The translations under genes were made by a program, and so were the position numbers. From positions 51,760,473 through 51,824,472 of the forward strand of contig CM067592.1 in NCBI GenBank assembly GCA_034336665.1: a DNA stretch of 64,000 bases, given 5' to 3'. This DNA comes from Luscinia megarhynchos. Its lineage: Eukaryota; Chordata; Aves; Passeriformes; Turdidae. Under the pieces are notes generated by a model. That model worked only from the letters and a program-made list of their open reading frames with translations. It was not told where the DNA came from and searched no databases. Of this stretch, positions 40,193 through 50,170 are shown piece after piece. Within the stretch, counting starts at the first letter, position 1; the number at the start of each line of letters is the position of its first letter.

Positions 40193-43100
40193 CTTAAGCC
40201 CTTTCACTTTAAAAATAGTTTTGATAACTAAAACTAAGTCTTTTCTTCAAAAAAGACAGTAAACTTTTGGTTGACTAATATTGAAATAAGGGACAAAGCA
40301 GAAAAGTGAGCACAGCTATACTTTAGGGAATGCAAATCTTATAAAACTTCCCATCTGTTCTGGAATATTACTTCCAATAGTTGTTTAGCTGTACAGCTTA
40401 TCCAGCCAGAGCCAGCTTGAAGCAGAGGCTGTTCGAGTAACTCCCACTTTGAGAAATGCTTCCCTGTCTTCTACCACCTCACCCAGAAGTGCTCTTGAGT
40501 AACCTAAGTGTCCTGTTTCCTCTGCAGCAGGGAAGGGTGAGAAGGAGGGGTAACGTGAAAGGTACAGGAGGGGAGAAAAGAAAGTGCTGCAGACATAGCT
40601 AGGTAGGAAGGAAGAGGATGCTAAGAAAGGAGATCCTCTTCCCTAAGAAAATGCCCTACTCTTCTTCCCAAACTCATTTCTCATGCCAGCCATTTCATTA
40701 ATTGGAAAAACAAGCACACAAATACAATCAAGTGCATATTGAGTAGGAAGTTAACTGCAGGTAACATAAAATGGAACATTTGCTTTCATTTTTTCCCTGC
40801 TTCCATTTGTTTTGCAAGTGCATAAACTTTCCAGACTTGTTAAAGAGATGATTTCTGCAAGCAGGACCACAATGTACATTGATAATTGTGTGTACTATGA
40901 GAACATCCAAAAAACTTCAGGTTTAAAGATGACAGCAATAAACAAACAGACTTCGGTCACAAGAGATTTGAATGTGCTGTGGAAATTGCAGTCTTTCAGG
41001 GTATCAGTATTGCAGAAATAAATAAAAAAATCTCCCAGTAAACACAATGTACTTTGAATTGTGAGGGCTACTGACTGGAAGAATCTACCAATAAAGATTT
41101 GAAAGCATTCTTATACACCTGATAAAAGCAACGTCCATCTTTCACACTTTACATCCTAATAAGGGAACCTGTTTTTAAGTAACCTTGAAGGAACTTTCCA
41201 AATAGAATAAAGACAATGCAAATCTATAGCAATTCTGTTCTTAAAGCTAAACGGAGCACTGATGATGAAGTACCTATAGAGAAAAAAAAATAAAACAAAA
41301 GAAGACAACCCACAACATTTTTAAAGCATGGCAAATTTAATTATTTAGAACCAATTGCTACATGAATCACAAATGACATACTTTATTGAGATAAAAACAT
41401 GGCTAACATCCACCTCTGCAAGGTATAATCTTATATTTAGATGTAAGTGCTGGATTTGACAGGTCAAAATGCTAAAAAAACTACATTCTGCACAGTTAAA
41501 AGTAAATTCTTACACTTGATAATCCCATACATACTAAAAGTCACTCTGTGGTCTTGCACAGGCTAAAGTAGAGAAAACTGCATTAAGTTAGCATTTCAGT
41601 AATTGTACTGAGTTATCTGAGTTCTGTTACAGAACTGCACCAATTTGTGAGAATAATAAAAGGCAGTCTGATTAAACATAATTTAAGAGTCATCCACTGA
41701 GCACCCATATCAGCTGGCTAAAAGACTATTAATGTTTATGCATTTATCTAGCTAAGAAATTCTTTAAAGGTGGCAGTATCCCTTGACAATGACAAAAAAG
41801 CACAGGCAAGAAAGGAAGCCATTAGGCTTGAGTGACCTTCAAGTACTATAAAAATATCCAGAAAAGATGGGAAAGTGAATTAAGTGAAGAAATACTTTTA
41901 CCAGGTATTTTTGGACGACATTCAATATTTTCAATATGTATAATAAAAATAAAAAATGTTATTAGTAAAAAAAAAATAAAAACCCTTAAGTGCCTCTTAA
42001 CAGGAGAAATGGCAAATAGCAATTCTATATATTTCTTGAGGTTCATCCTTATGAATGAAGACATCCCCACTCTTGAAAACTTTTGTTACTGTTTTAGAGC
42101 TGTTGTCAATCCAGTGTCCTTTTGTGCCACGTGTTACATATTGCAGATTACAAGTGAAGGTTTCTAACTGGAGTGAACTTGCATTTTAATTGGTGGTGTT
42201 GCTGGAGAAGCAGAAGAAAGTGCAGATTAGTCAAAATGTATAAAATCAAACGTAGAAACAGCAAAGTGTGCATCCCATTAACACATAATTGTATTATCTG
42301 TATTGAGTCATAGTATTTTCCTTGCCCCACTATTGTGGAACATTATCAAAAGGTCTTTGAAATAAGCATAGGTACAGCAGACGTGGCATGGCAATTAGGG
42401 TATATAATTACATGTCACCAGACATTGCTGTGAATGTTAGAGGTGTCGGGTGGGTAAAAGCCCTGACAGATGGTATGGAAAAGGTAAATTGCACACGTGG
42501 TTCATATGGGTAGTTTCCCTGCCCATCATCTCAGCAGCTATACTGCAGTCATTTGGTATGGTCCCAAAAGCATTTTTACTGCTGTAAAGATACCCTTGAA
42601 TGATCCTTTATTACCCTACTGCTGCTGGTGTTACCTCTGTTTGTTTTTTTAATGTGATTCTACTTTCATTAAATGGCAACTTTCAGTGTAGTACTGAGCT
42701 TTGCACGCTTGTTTGTTGTTTTTTTAATTGGACAATGCTTTTCCCATTATTGCTGTCTAAAAAACTCTAGGTGCTGTGCAGAATTTGCTTTGAGAATGGA
42801 ATTTCCTAGGCTTTTTTTTCTATATTTTGTTTCCTTTTATTTACTGTCATTCTATATTTTTGATCTTATAATGAGGGCAGAATACTCAGTTATTTTAACA
42901 GGAGTTTCTCATTAGTAGGGGCAATAGGGTAACAGCCAAAGTAGCTTCCTAATATCTTTTATTGTAGTCTGTAGGTGTTGTATCTCCGTTGCATGTTGCT
43001 ACGTGAGCTTTTCAAATGACCAGCCAATACATGTCATTTCAAATATTTCATAGTGGTTTTTATCCTCTCAAAAATCTAATTTTCCTTGTGTCTGTTGTGT

Positions 43101-45384
43101 TTCCCGTCCTGCTGTTAATACAGTTTTGCTCAATACTGCTCGGCAGTATTTATCTTGTTCTTGCAATTAGAGAGGTTAGGAAAAAAAATTCTGGTTTTTG
43201 GGTATCTCCATTAATCATAATTATCAAGTGAGATCTGCAGTAACTGTTTCTCTCTTACTTTATATTAAGGCATGCATGCACATGCGTGTATACATGCATG
43301 TAAAGCTTTTTAGCACAGAAGAAACAGGCCCTATGACAATTAGTAAGAGCAGTTCCACCCAGTATAGAATGAAAAGGTAGGAAAAAACCCAAAGCTTTAT
43401 CTCAAACAGATAATATTTCTTCCATAGGCAATCACTGTTACCATGTTAGCATGATTTAGCAGTTCTGAGATGCCATGCCAATTAATGTGTGGTATGAAAG
43501 AATGTAACAATTCAGTTTGCATGAAGAATAGATTTTTTCTTTTCCGAAAACAAATACACTCATTCTTGAAAATGAACAGCTAATTTCTGTTCTTTCTCAT
43601 TAATCATGCCACAGAAGGGCAGGTTTACCTATTTAGCTCTGAAAATGCAAGCTCTCCACAATTCTTAGTTAATGCCTTGAAAATGTAATAAAATATTCCA
43701 GACTACACAATGAAACTAAAGTGAAACCCTGGCTGATCAGTTTCCTTACAAGCTGTGTGATGAGTATGACCTCTTGTGTTGGACAGGGGAATATTCATTT
43801 TTTAATCCACAAAATGAATCAAGCAAGTAAGTAGACTAAATATCTGAAAGCTTGTAATAGCATTGTCCTTGCATTTCAACAAATAAACAGGATAGCAGGA
43901 GTAGGGGTATAACATTTGGGATTTGTGATTTCTATATATGAATTAGAAAAATAAATGCAATCATTTCCCCACACAGAACAAAAATATCAGATATTTTAGC
44001 ATAGCAAGACCTTAAAAAGGTATTTTTTTCTTCTTCACAATTCTAATATAAGTTTTCATGATGAGAGTAGATGAAGTTACAGGAGAGAATCTTGGTGACT
44101 TCTAAATAAAATATGGAGATTTACAAATTTCTTAAAAAGCTTTTCAAGGTAAACTAGGTCATGAGAATTTATCTGCTGGTAAAATGAAAGCATAAAGGAA
44201 AGTACCCTTAAGCAAAATTAAGGACACAGCATGAACAGAAAAGGAAAGATGAATCTTGCCCATTTAATCTTTAACTAGCTCACAAAACATGTATTTTGAA
44301 AGCATGCTTCAGCAAGACTTTTATTTACAGAACAGTAGAAGACCAGGTTCCCTGGGATTTTAATTTTCAAAGGTTCCCAAGATTCAGGTGTGTTTCAAAA
44401 CACAGGCAAAATGGAACCGTGTTTTTTCAAAGAAATGTATTATCTGAAGCTGTGTTAAACAGCCTGTTCATTCTTAAAAATAAAAGCACATTTTATCTTG
44501 GCCATTGGTTTTCAGGGAAATTAGTACAATATTGAGCATCCAGATACACTTTTGTGTAACTTAAAAACTAAAAAATTTTATCACATGCAATGAAGTGTGT
44601 GTGGATGTGTGTGGATTTTTATTCAAAATTTGGTTGTAAGTCAAATTTTTATTAATCACAAGACAGTATGATTTTGTGTATTGTATATATTCCCACTTAT
44701 GAGTGCTTTTTCAAAATAACATGCTACGTAAACATAGCTGAATTTTGGTCTGTCTCTAAATAATTTATCTATATTGTAAACCATGATATTTACGACATTA
44801 GTGAGGGTTGTTTCATAGTGTGGGTGATATGTGTGCTTGCTTTAAAAGCTACATCTTGATTAGGAATAAACTATTTAAAATTTTATAACAGAGCATATTT
44901 TAAAACTTCGTTAATGACACTGCCTCACTTATCTTTCTAACCTACAACTCATCTAAGGGTTTCAAAGGAAATTGAATGTCACAGGAGACACAGAAGTTAC
45001 AAGGATGAAAGCTTTTATCTTCAGAAAGGCTTGGTGGATTTTGTCTTTAACATTGCTGAGAAATTAAAGATGTAAAGATGTAAGGAAATCTTCCACGCTA
45101 TCAAGTATTGATTGGGAAAAAAAATTTACAAAAAGAAAAAAAAATTAAACCTCCTCTTATAGTCTTGCCTAGTTGACAGGAATGATACGGATGTAACAAG
45201 GTAAATCACTTCTCATTTCCATCATTCTTTCCTTAAAGAATTTTTCCTTAAATAAATGCAGAAAGGAGACTTTACCTGGTGCAGACATTGCTCTGCCTAA
45301 TGGAGCCGCCAGAGCGGATTGCTCAGTGGGGGCTTGGGAGGCAAAGAAAGGGGAAAAGGCAAAATGGCAGCAGACAGCCAAGCC
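40193..45384. other. KCNN2 proximal upstream region
   Basis: AT-rich sequence between the solo LTR and the CpG island. Apart from the alternating purine-pyrimidine tract at 43270-43302 and A/T runs, I recognise no element; no exon or RNA gene is visible. Confidence 0.6.
43270..43302. repeat. 33-bp perfect alternating purine-pyrimidine tract
   Basis: From GCATGCATGCACATGCGTGT through TATACATGCATGTA every base alternates between purine and pyrimidine. This is a candidate Z-DNA-forming sequence about 2.7 kb upstream of the KCNN2 start. Confidence 0.8.
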
Positions 45385-45653
45385 CAGCACTGTGCCGGCA
45401 GTGCGCGGCAGGCGCCGGGGCGGCGGGGAGCGGCTCGGTGACAGCGGTCCCGTTCCGGCGCAGCTCCCGCCGAGCCGGCGGAGCGGGGCTCCGGCGCCCG
45501 ACCCGCCCCGGCTGCCGCTGGCCTGGCGCCCCGGGGAGAAGCAGCGGCCGGCAGAAGCCGCGCGTCCCTCGGGACGGGCCCGGGATGCGCCGGGGAGGGC
45601 TGCCCGCGGCCCGGGCGGCGGGCGCGGAGCGAGCCCCACGCTGTGTTTTGCAG

Positions 45654-45719
45654 GGCGGCGGCGCTGCTGGACAGCTCCGGAGCGCGACGCGGCGCCCATG
45701 TTCCGGAGACGGCGCAGAT
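45654..45719 (+). other. KCNN2: Candidate 5' exon of KCNN2, with possible alternative start codon
   Basis: The segment begins after a good acceptor (CTGTGTTTTGCAG, AG at 45652-45653) and ends at a good donor (AGAT/GTGAGT, GT at 45720-45721). Splicing from 45719 to a second acceptor (CGCCCCCGCCAG, ending 45961) would remove 242 bp. A CTGAC branch-point-like motif lies about 25 bp before that acceptor. The segment contains an ATG at 45698 that would join in frame, giving MFRRRRCDV ahead of MPVVLVRP. It could instead be plain 5' UTR, or the first exon itself could simply extend to the donor. Splice signals are the only evidence, so this is a hypothesis. Confidence 0.3.
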
Positions 45720-45844
45720 GTGAGTGGGGAGCCGGGGAGAGCCGCCGGGGAGAGCCGCGGCGGAGCCCCTTCGCCGACAGGCGGGGGCGATCCCGGGAGC
45801 GAGCGCGCTCCCCGCCCCCGGGAAGCCCCGGGTTTCCGCGGCGC

Positions 45845-45863
45845 GGGCGGGGCGGGCGGGGGG
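45845..45863 (+). promoter_or_regulatory. Canonical G-quadruplex motif upstream of SK2-L start
   Basis: Four G runs of 3, 4, 3 and 6 bases are separated by single C bases, which fits the strict G3+N1-7 rule with the shortest possible loops. It lies about 107 bp upstream of the MPVV start codon on the coding strand. It would be in the 5' UTR of unspliced transcripts or within the candidate 242-bp leader intron. A second, less regular G-rich block follows at about 45883-45917. Confidence 0.7.
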
Positions 45864-45969
45864 CGAGGGCAGCCCTCACCTGCGGGGGGCGGGAGGCGGG
45901 ATCCCCGCGGGCGGGGGCCCCGCGCCCCCCGCTGACGGCGCGGCCGCTCCGCCCCCGCCAGGTGACGTG

Positions 45970-46266
45970 ATGCCCGTTGTTTTGGTGCGCCCGACCAATC
46001 GGACGCGGCGGCTGGATTCTACGGGAGCCGGGATGGGCCCGTCGTGGCGGCAGCAGGACGCTCCCCTGCCGACCGTCACGCATTGCGCAGGGTGCACCAC
46101 CGCCCGGTCCTCCTGCGGCTTTAACGGCCCCGGCATGGACCCGCCGCGCCACTTCCCGGCGGGCTTCGGCCCCGAGCAGCAGCAGCAGCAGCAGCCACAG
46201 CAGCAGCAGCGCCCGCCGGCGCCGCCGCACTGCCAGCAGCACGGCCAGGACAAGCAGAGCCTCCTT

Positions 46267-46297
<31 letters not shown>

Positions 46298-47127
46298 GCC
46301 CGTGCCTCCAGTGCAACAACTGCGCCTACTACGGGGCTGCTGCGGCAGCCGCCGGGGATAACCTGCCGCTGCTGCTCCGCGCCTCCTCGCCGCTTTCGGG
46401 CGCCTTTCGGACGCACTCCTCGCCGCTGTCTTCCGCCGCCTCCTCCCGGCACGGCAGCCAGCTGAACGTCAGCGAGTTCACCCCGTCCAGCCATGCTGGC
46501 GCGTCCAGACAGCCTCACCAATATTCCCAGTACCACCAGTGCCATAGCCTGCAGCAGCAGCAGGCAGCCAGCCCCAGCAGCAGTGTCAGCAGCAGCAGCA
46601 CTCACCATCATCATCACCATCACCATCACCACCACCATCACCAGCAGCAGCAGCGCCGGGAGAGCAACCCCTTCACCGAAATAGCCATGAGCAGCTGCAG
46701 GTACAACGGCGGCGTCATGCGGCCGCTCAGCAACCTGAGCTCGTCCCGCAGGAACCTGCACGACCTGGACTCGGAGTCGCAGCCGCTCCAGGCGCCGCTC
46801 GCCAGCCCCGCCGCCGCCGCCGGCTCTGCCCCCGCCGCCGGCAGCCCCGCCGCCCCGGAGATCGTGGTCTCCAAGCCCGAACACAACAACTCCAACAACC
46901 TGGCGCTGTACAGCTCCGCCGGCCCCGGCCCCGGCACGGGCAGCACCAACAACGGCGGGGGCAAGTCCAGCAAGAAGAAGAACCAGAACATCGGCTACAA
47001 GCTGGGACACCGCCGGGCTCTCTTCGAGAAGCGCAAGCGCCTCAGCGACTACGCGCTCATCTTCGGCATGTTCGGCATCGTCGTCATGGTCATCGAGACC
47101 GAACTCTCCTGGGGCGCCTACACCAAG
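45970..47127 (+). CDS. KCNN2: KCNN2 coding exon 1: SK2 channel long N-terminus plus S1 (partial gene)
   Basis: This exon encodes the N-terminal 386 residues of a small-conductance Ca2+-activated K+ channel subunit, a plasma-membrane channel gated through bound calmodulin. From the ATG at 45970 it begins [16 protein letters not shown], as I remember the mammalian SK2 long isoform beginning. Residues 70-80 and 100-109 are Gln runs, 195-198 is a short Gln run, and 212-224 is poly-His followed by four Gln. The conserved SK core starts at residue 240 ([18 protein letters not shown]). A basic segment ([18 protein letters not shown]) precedes S1 (about residues 358-378, [18 protein letters not shown]). 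RPLSNLS and [13 protein letters not shown] identify SK2 rather than SK3. The exon ends in phase 0 at AAG/GTACCA. The start is uncertain: the frame stays open upstream to at least an ATG at 45724, while Met22 (46033) has a stronger Kozak context (G at -3, G at +4). Confidence 0.93.
46177..46209 (+). repeat. KCNN2: CAG tract encoding Gln6-Pro-Gln4 in SK2-L
   Basis: Six CAG codons, one CCA, then four CAG codons encode residues 70-80 of the long isoform, after FGPE. The interruption should stabilise the tract compared with a pure repeat. Confidence 0.9.
46267..46296 (+). repeat. KCNN2: Pure (CAG)10 trinucleotide repeat encoding Gln10 in SK2-L
   Basis: Ten uninterrupted CAG codons encode residues 100-109 of the long N-terminus. 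Pure coding CAG repeats of this length are commonly length-polymorphic. The paralogue KCNN3 has a well-known polymorphic poly-Gln region at a comparable N-terminal position. Confidence 0.92.
46603..46653 (+). repeat. KCNN2: CAY/CAG tract encoding His13-Gln4 in SK2-L
   Basis: Thirteen His codons (mixed CAT and CAC) run directly into four CAG codons, residues 212-228, just before [11 protein letters not shown] and the conserved short-isoform methionine. The mixed codons suggest an older repeat kept at the protein level rather than a recent slippage product. Confidence 0.9.
46687..46689 (+). promoter_or_regulatory. KCNN2: Start codon of the short isoform (SK2-S)
   Basis: This ATG opens [18 protein letters not shown], the start of the classic short SK2 protein. 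G at -3 and A at +4 give a moderate Kozak context. Starting here, exon 1 gives 147 residues and S1 lies at about 119-139. The short form in mammals is thought to come from a separate promoter inside exon 1 rather than leaky scanning; nothing in this sequence decides between the two. Confidence 0.75.
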
Positions 47128-47278
47128 GTACCAGCTCGGACGGCGGCCGGTCCCAGCGCCCGCGCTCCCGCCCCGTCCCCGTCCCGCGGTGTCCCCGCTG
47201 TCCGGGCCGGGGTGGCGGTGGGGCGGAGCGGACCCCGCGCGTGGGTCTCTGAGGAACGGCGGTGTCTTTCTCTTGCAG
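47128..47278 (+). other. KCNN2: KCNN2 intron 1 (151 bp)
   Basis: This is a compact GC-rich intron with a GTACCA donor, a polypyrimidine tract and a TTGCAG acceptor. Its length is not a multiple of three. The exon 1 frame stays open through the entire intron and stops only at 47314-47316, inside exon 2 in another frame. A retained-intron transcript would therefore encode a subunit with only S1. Confidence 0.9.
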
Positions 47279-47374
47279 GAGTCTCTGTATTCCCTCGCTC
47301 TGAAATGCCTTATTAGCCTCTCCACGATTATCCTTCTCGGGCTCATCATCGTGTACCACGCAAGAGAAATCCAG
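47279..47374 (+). CDS. KCNN2: KCNN2 coding exon 2: S1-S2 loop end and S2 segment
   Basis: This is a 96-bp, 32-codon exon in phase 0 at both ends, preceded by a good acceptor (CTTTCTCTTGCAG) and followed by a good donor (CAG/GTAACG). It encodes [20 protein letters not shown] and then ends IVYHAREIQ, nearly all of which is the S2 membrane helix of an SK channel. The IVYHAREIQ ending matches SK2; SK3, as I recall it, reads AYHTREVQ and starts DSMFSLALK. The next expected residues (LFMVDNGADDW, leading to S3) are not encoded in the remaining 16.6 kb, so the gene runs off the window. Read-through past the donor would add 71 codons before a stop at 47588-47590. Confidence 0.95.
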
Positions 47375-50124
47375 GTAACGTTCCACTCTGTGGGTCAGGG
47401 AGCATGGCTTAGGTGGGGGGTGCGCGGCGGTGTGTCCGGGGGAGCTGTGGTGGTAAGTACTGAGCACGTCCTGCCGCTTCAGAAAGCAAACGTGGTCTCT
47501 GCATGCCCACCGAAGTTGGTGAATGGACCTCAGCCCGGAGACGGGCAGCAAACGACGGGCAGAGAGGAGCCAGGAAGCTCTGCCTGCTAAGGAATTCTGC
47601 CTGCTAGGGACTGTTGCCTGGACTGCTTAGCCCTGAGGTTATAACATGCTTTCTAGGTGATGTGCCTGTCGTCTCCTGTAGCAGATGTACAGCAATAGTC
47701 TTATTTCCCAATGACTAAATTTCATGCTGTGCATTTTCTCTTGACAGCAAGGTTAATGGTCTTCACTGTGCACAGTATGTAATCTTCAGTAAACTGTCTG
47801 AAATAGCAGTATACTCCAGGAGAATGTTTAAAAGGAGGGGGGAGATTGACGTTTGACTTGTTGTATTTCATGCTGCAGTGTCTGGGAATGTGACTGGAGA
47901 AAAGTGTCAGGAAGGATAGGGCTGAAGGTGAGAGGAACATAATGGTCAAAGCTATAGAATAAGTCTCACAGATACTGTCACAGGTTCTGTCCAGGTGACT
48001 TAGTCCTAATTTCAGTAATTTTTTTGACCAAGAAATGGAGATGTAGCATTTCAGCTCAACTGAACTGTAGAATAGACAGAATTCAAAGTTTTGAAGGGAA
48101 AAATACCTTACTCATAGATATAGTTCTTTTGCTTTTCTGATTAGAGCCTCCTTGAGCTGGAGACTGAAATGTCGGGTTTCAAGGGCAACGAAGACTATTC
48201 CACTGGTACCAGCCAGTTAAATAGAAAATTAAGGAATAGGAATTGTACAGTACAATTCTTTTTCTGTGCAAATGAATGCTGTAATTTCAACATGAAATGG
48301 TACATAGTCTCCTAGTTGGGATAGTGCTTGAAAAGTATTAAGTCACTGAAGACTTTTTGCCAAATCGAATCCCGTTGTACGGTCTTTGCTCATGCAAAAC
48401 TTCTTTTCCTGGCTCAGAACCCAGTTTTTCTGCATTAATGTCAAAGACATTGAAAGCTGTTTAATGATATTGTATTGAATAAACAAGTGTTCTGGAGAGA
48501 GGCCAGATTTATAAACTGCAAGAGCACTGATGAACAGGTTTCTTTATCAGTATAAAAATAATTAAGTAGCACTCCTGCAGTGTGGGAGACTTCTCTGGTG
48601 TATCTTCCCACAAATGTTGCTTCAGGCATGAACAGCAAAGCTGAAAACAAGCCCTCTCTAAATGTTTAAAATACTCCATGTATTTTTCAGAAACTTTAAA
48701 TGTAACATTTTATTGAAGATATTGAAGTAGTTGTAGGTTTATGTAGGTCTCCCAGCTTATACTGGTAGTTACACCAAGATCCAATTGTTTGTTGGGTCTT
48801 TTCAGGTAAACACTTAAACATTTTCATTGTCTTGGGAATCAGATCCCTTATGGATCAGAAAAAAAAAAAATTAAATTGTCATTTCATTTTGATTGTTTCT
48901 TCAACTGATTGTTTTAAAGAACTTCCTCATGTATGCAACTACATGGAAGGAGTTGTGCAATCATGTCTTAATTGCGGTTAATGTGGTTTTCAGTGCTGCC
49001 AGACGGAGCACCAGTATACTTGCCGGTAAAACAGCAATACCCCGTGTTTTACAGTGAGAGACACCAGAAACTGCAGTACTCATGACAGTGCCTGAAGGAG
49101 CTGCAGCTTCAAGGGGTTCTGTCATTCACATCAAATGTGAAAAAAAAAATAATCTCTGTTTCAAGGAGTTTGCTAGACGGAAAGGGTGTAGTGCCCTCTG
49201 TAGCTGTTAGATATCCGCTCACTTTTGAATTTAAGCATAGTATGTTGTTCTGCACACGCTTGACTTAATAAGATGATGAGAATGAAGGGCAAAAGCTATG
49301 TCAATTCTCTGGTAATAAAATTTATGTTGCGCTAGACACCTGGGAAAAAAAGTATCTTTAAAATCTGTTTGCTAAGTACATAATGTCCTCCAGGCAAAAG
49401 AAGATACTGTGTAACGCCGATAATGTAATGTTTTTTAAATAACCTTTAAAGAATGTTTTCTGAAACCAAATGTGTCCTTAATTCAAGCAAACATTCTACT
49501 CTGTGCAGAAGAATGAATAAGGTCTTGTAGAACAGAGCCCACAGATGGTTGGTTGTGTCCTGGAGGACTTTTTGCACTAGCTGTTTGTCAGTCCTGTTCC
49601 CATTGGAACATTCTTTTCTGATTATTATCTGAAACATACTTTGTTATCGCCTAAATAAGCAGGAGCTCATTGAGAGAGGAACATTTGTTCTGTAGAACAG
49701 AAGAAGGTGTCCATATTCGGATTGCGGCTGTGTGTCTTTCATACTTTGGTGGGAACCAACCAACTTAAGCATAAGTAGAATTTTCTACAAAGCATGAGGA
49801 ACAAAAATTTTGGGAAATAAAGAGCTGATTGCAGGATGAATACTGGCTGAGAAACTCCCGATGACCTAAGATGCTGGCAAGTGGAAACCAGCTTTTTCGT
49901 TCTTTTCAGTAGTTTTTGACCTTGATTTATTGGTAGGAAGATGAGAAAGCATGGATGCAAGGATGTCCATGGGACAGTGCCTAGCAGCACAGCAGGTGGC
50001 TTTAGTCCTCTATTGAAGTGACATTGCTTGTACGATTTGTTTTGAACACTGCCTGTTAAACCAGTCTCTAGAGTTTGCCTACCCCAGACTTGCTGCTCTT
50101 TTTGAGGGAGTTGGAAGGGAAGTT

Positions 50125-50130
50125 TATAAA
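50125..50130 (+). promoter_or_regulatory. TATA-like box upstream of the intronic CpG island
   Basis: TATAAA (context GTTTATAAAGG) lies about 45 bp before the CpG-dense block. If functional, initiation would be expected around 50155. It may be a chance match. Confidence 0.3.
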
Positions 50131-50170
50131 GGTCGGCCAAGATTCTCCCCAAGCCGAGAAGTGATGCAGG

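Larger units (their letters stand above)
45385..47260. promoter_or_regulatory. KCNN2: CpG island spanning KCNN2 promoter, exon 1 and intron 1
   Basis: GC content and CpG density rise abruptly from the AT-rich flank near 45385 and fall away after about 47260. The 5' part (45385-45969) lacks a TATA box, as expected for a CpG-island promoter, and has many GC-box-like GGGCGG motifs. A YY1-like AAAATGGCAGC sits at 45361-45371 on the upstream shoulder. A CRE-like TGACGTGA at 45963-45970 overlaps the long-isoform start, and a CCAAT motif lies at 45995-45999 inside the coding sequence. The exact transcription start cannot be read from sequence. Long opposite-strand and shifted open frames here result from GC richness, not genes. 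Confidence 0.85.

Noticed and set aside
39598..40262. Overlapping frames of 110, 111 and 137 codons
   Set aside because: They fall mostly inside the solo LTR, show no protein similarity I recognise and run through its non-coding sequence.
45668..45679. RE1 right-half-like GGACAGCTCC in the promoter island
   Set aside because: Only one half-site is present; no matching TTCAGCACC half lies at a permitted distance upstream.
45279..45970. Plus-strand frames starting at 45279 and 45326 (218 and 214 codons)
   Set aside because: Arg/Gly/Ala-rich translations with no domain, explained by GC-rich promoter sequence lacking stop codons.
45169..47349. 726-codon minus-strand open frame across KCNN2 exon 1
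   Set aside because: It is the antisense shadow of the CpG island and CAG/GC-rich coding sequence. The plus-strand frame matches SK2 and has correct splice sites; the minus product is low-complexity.
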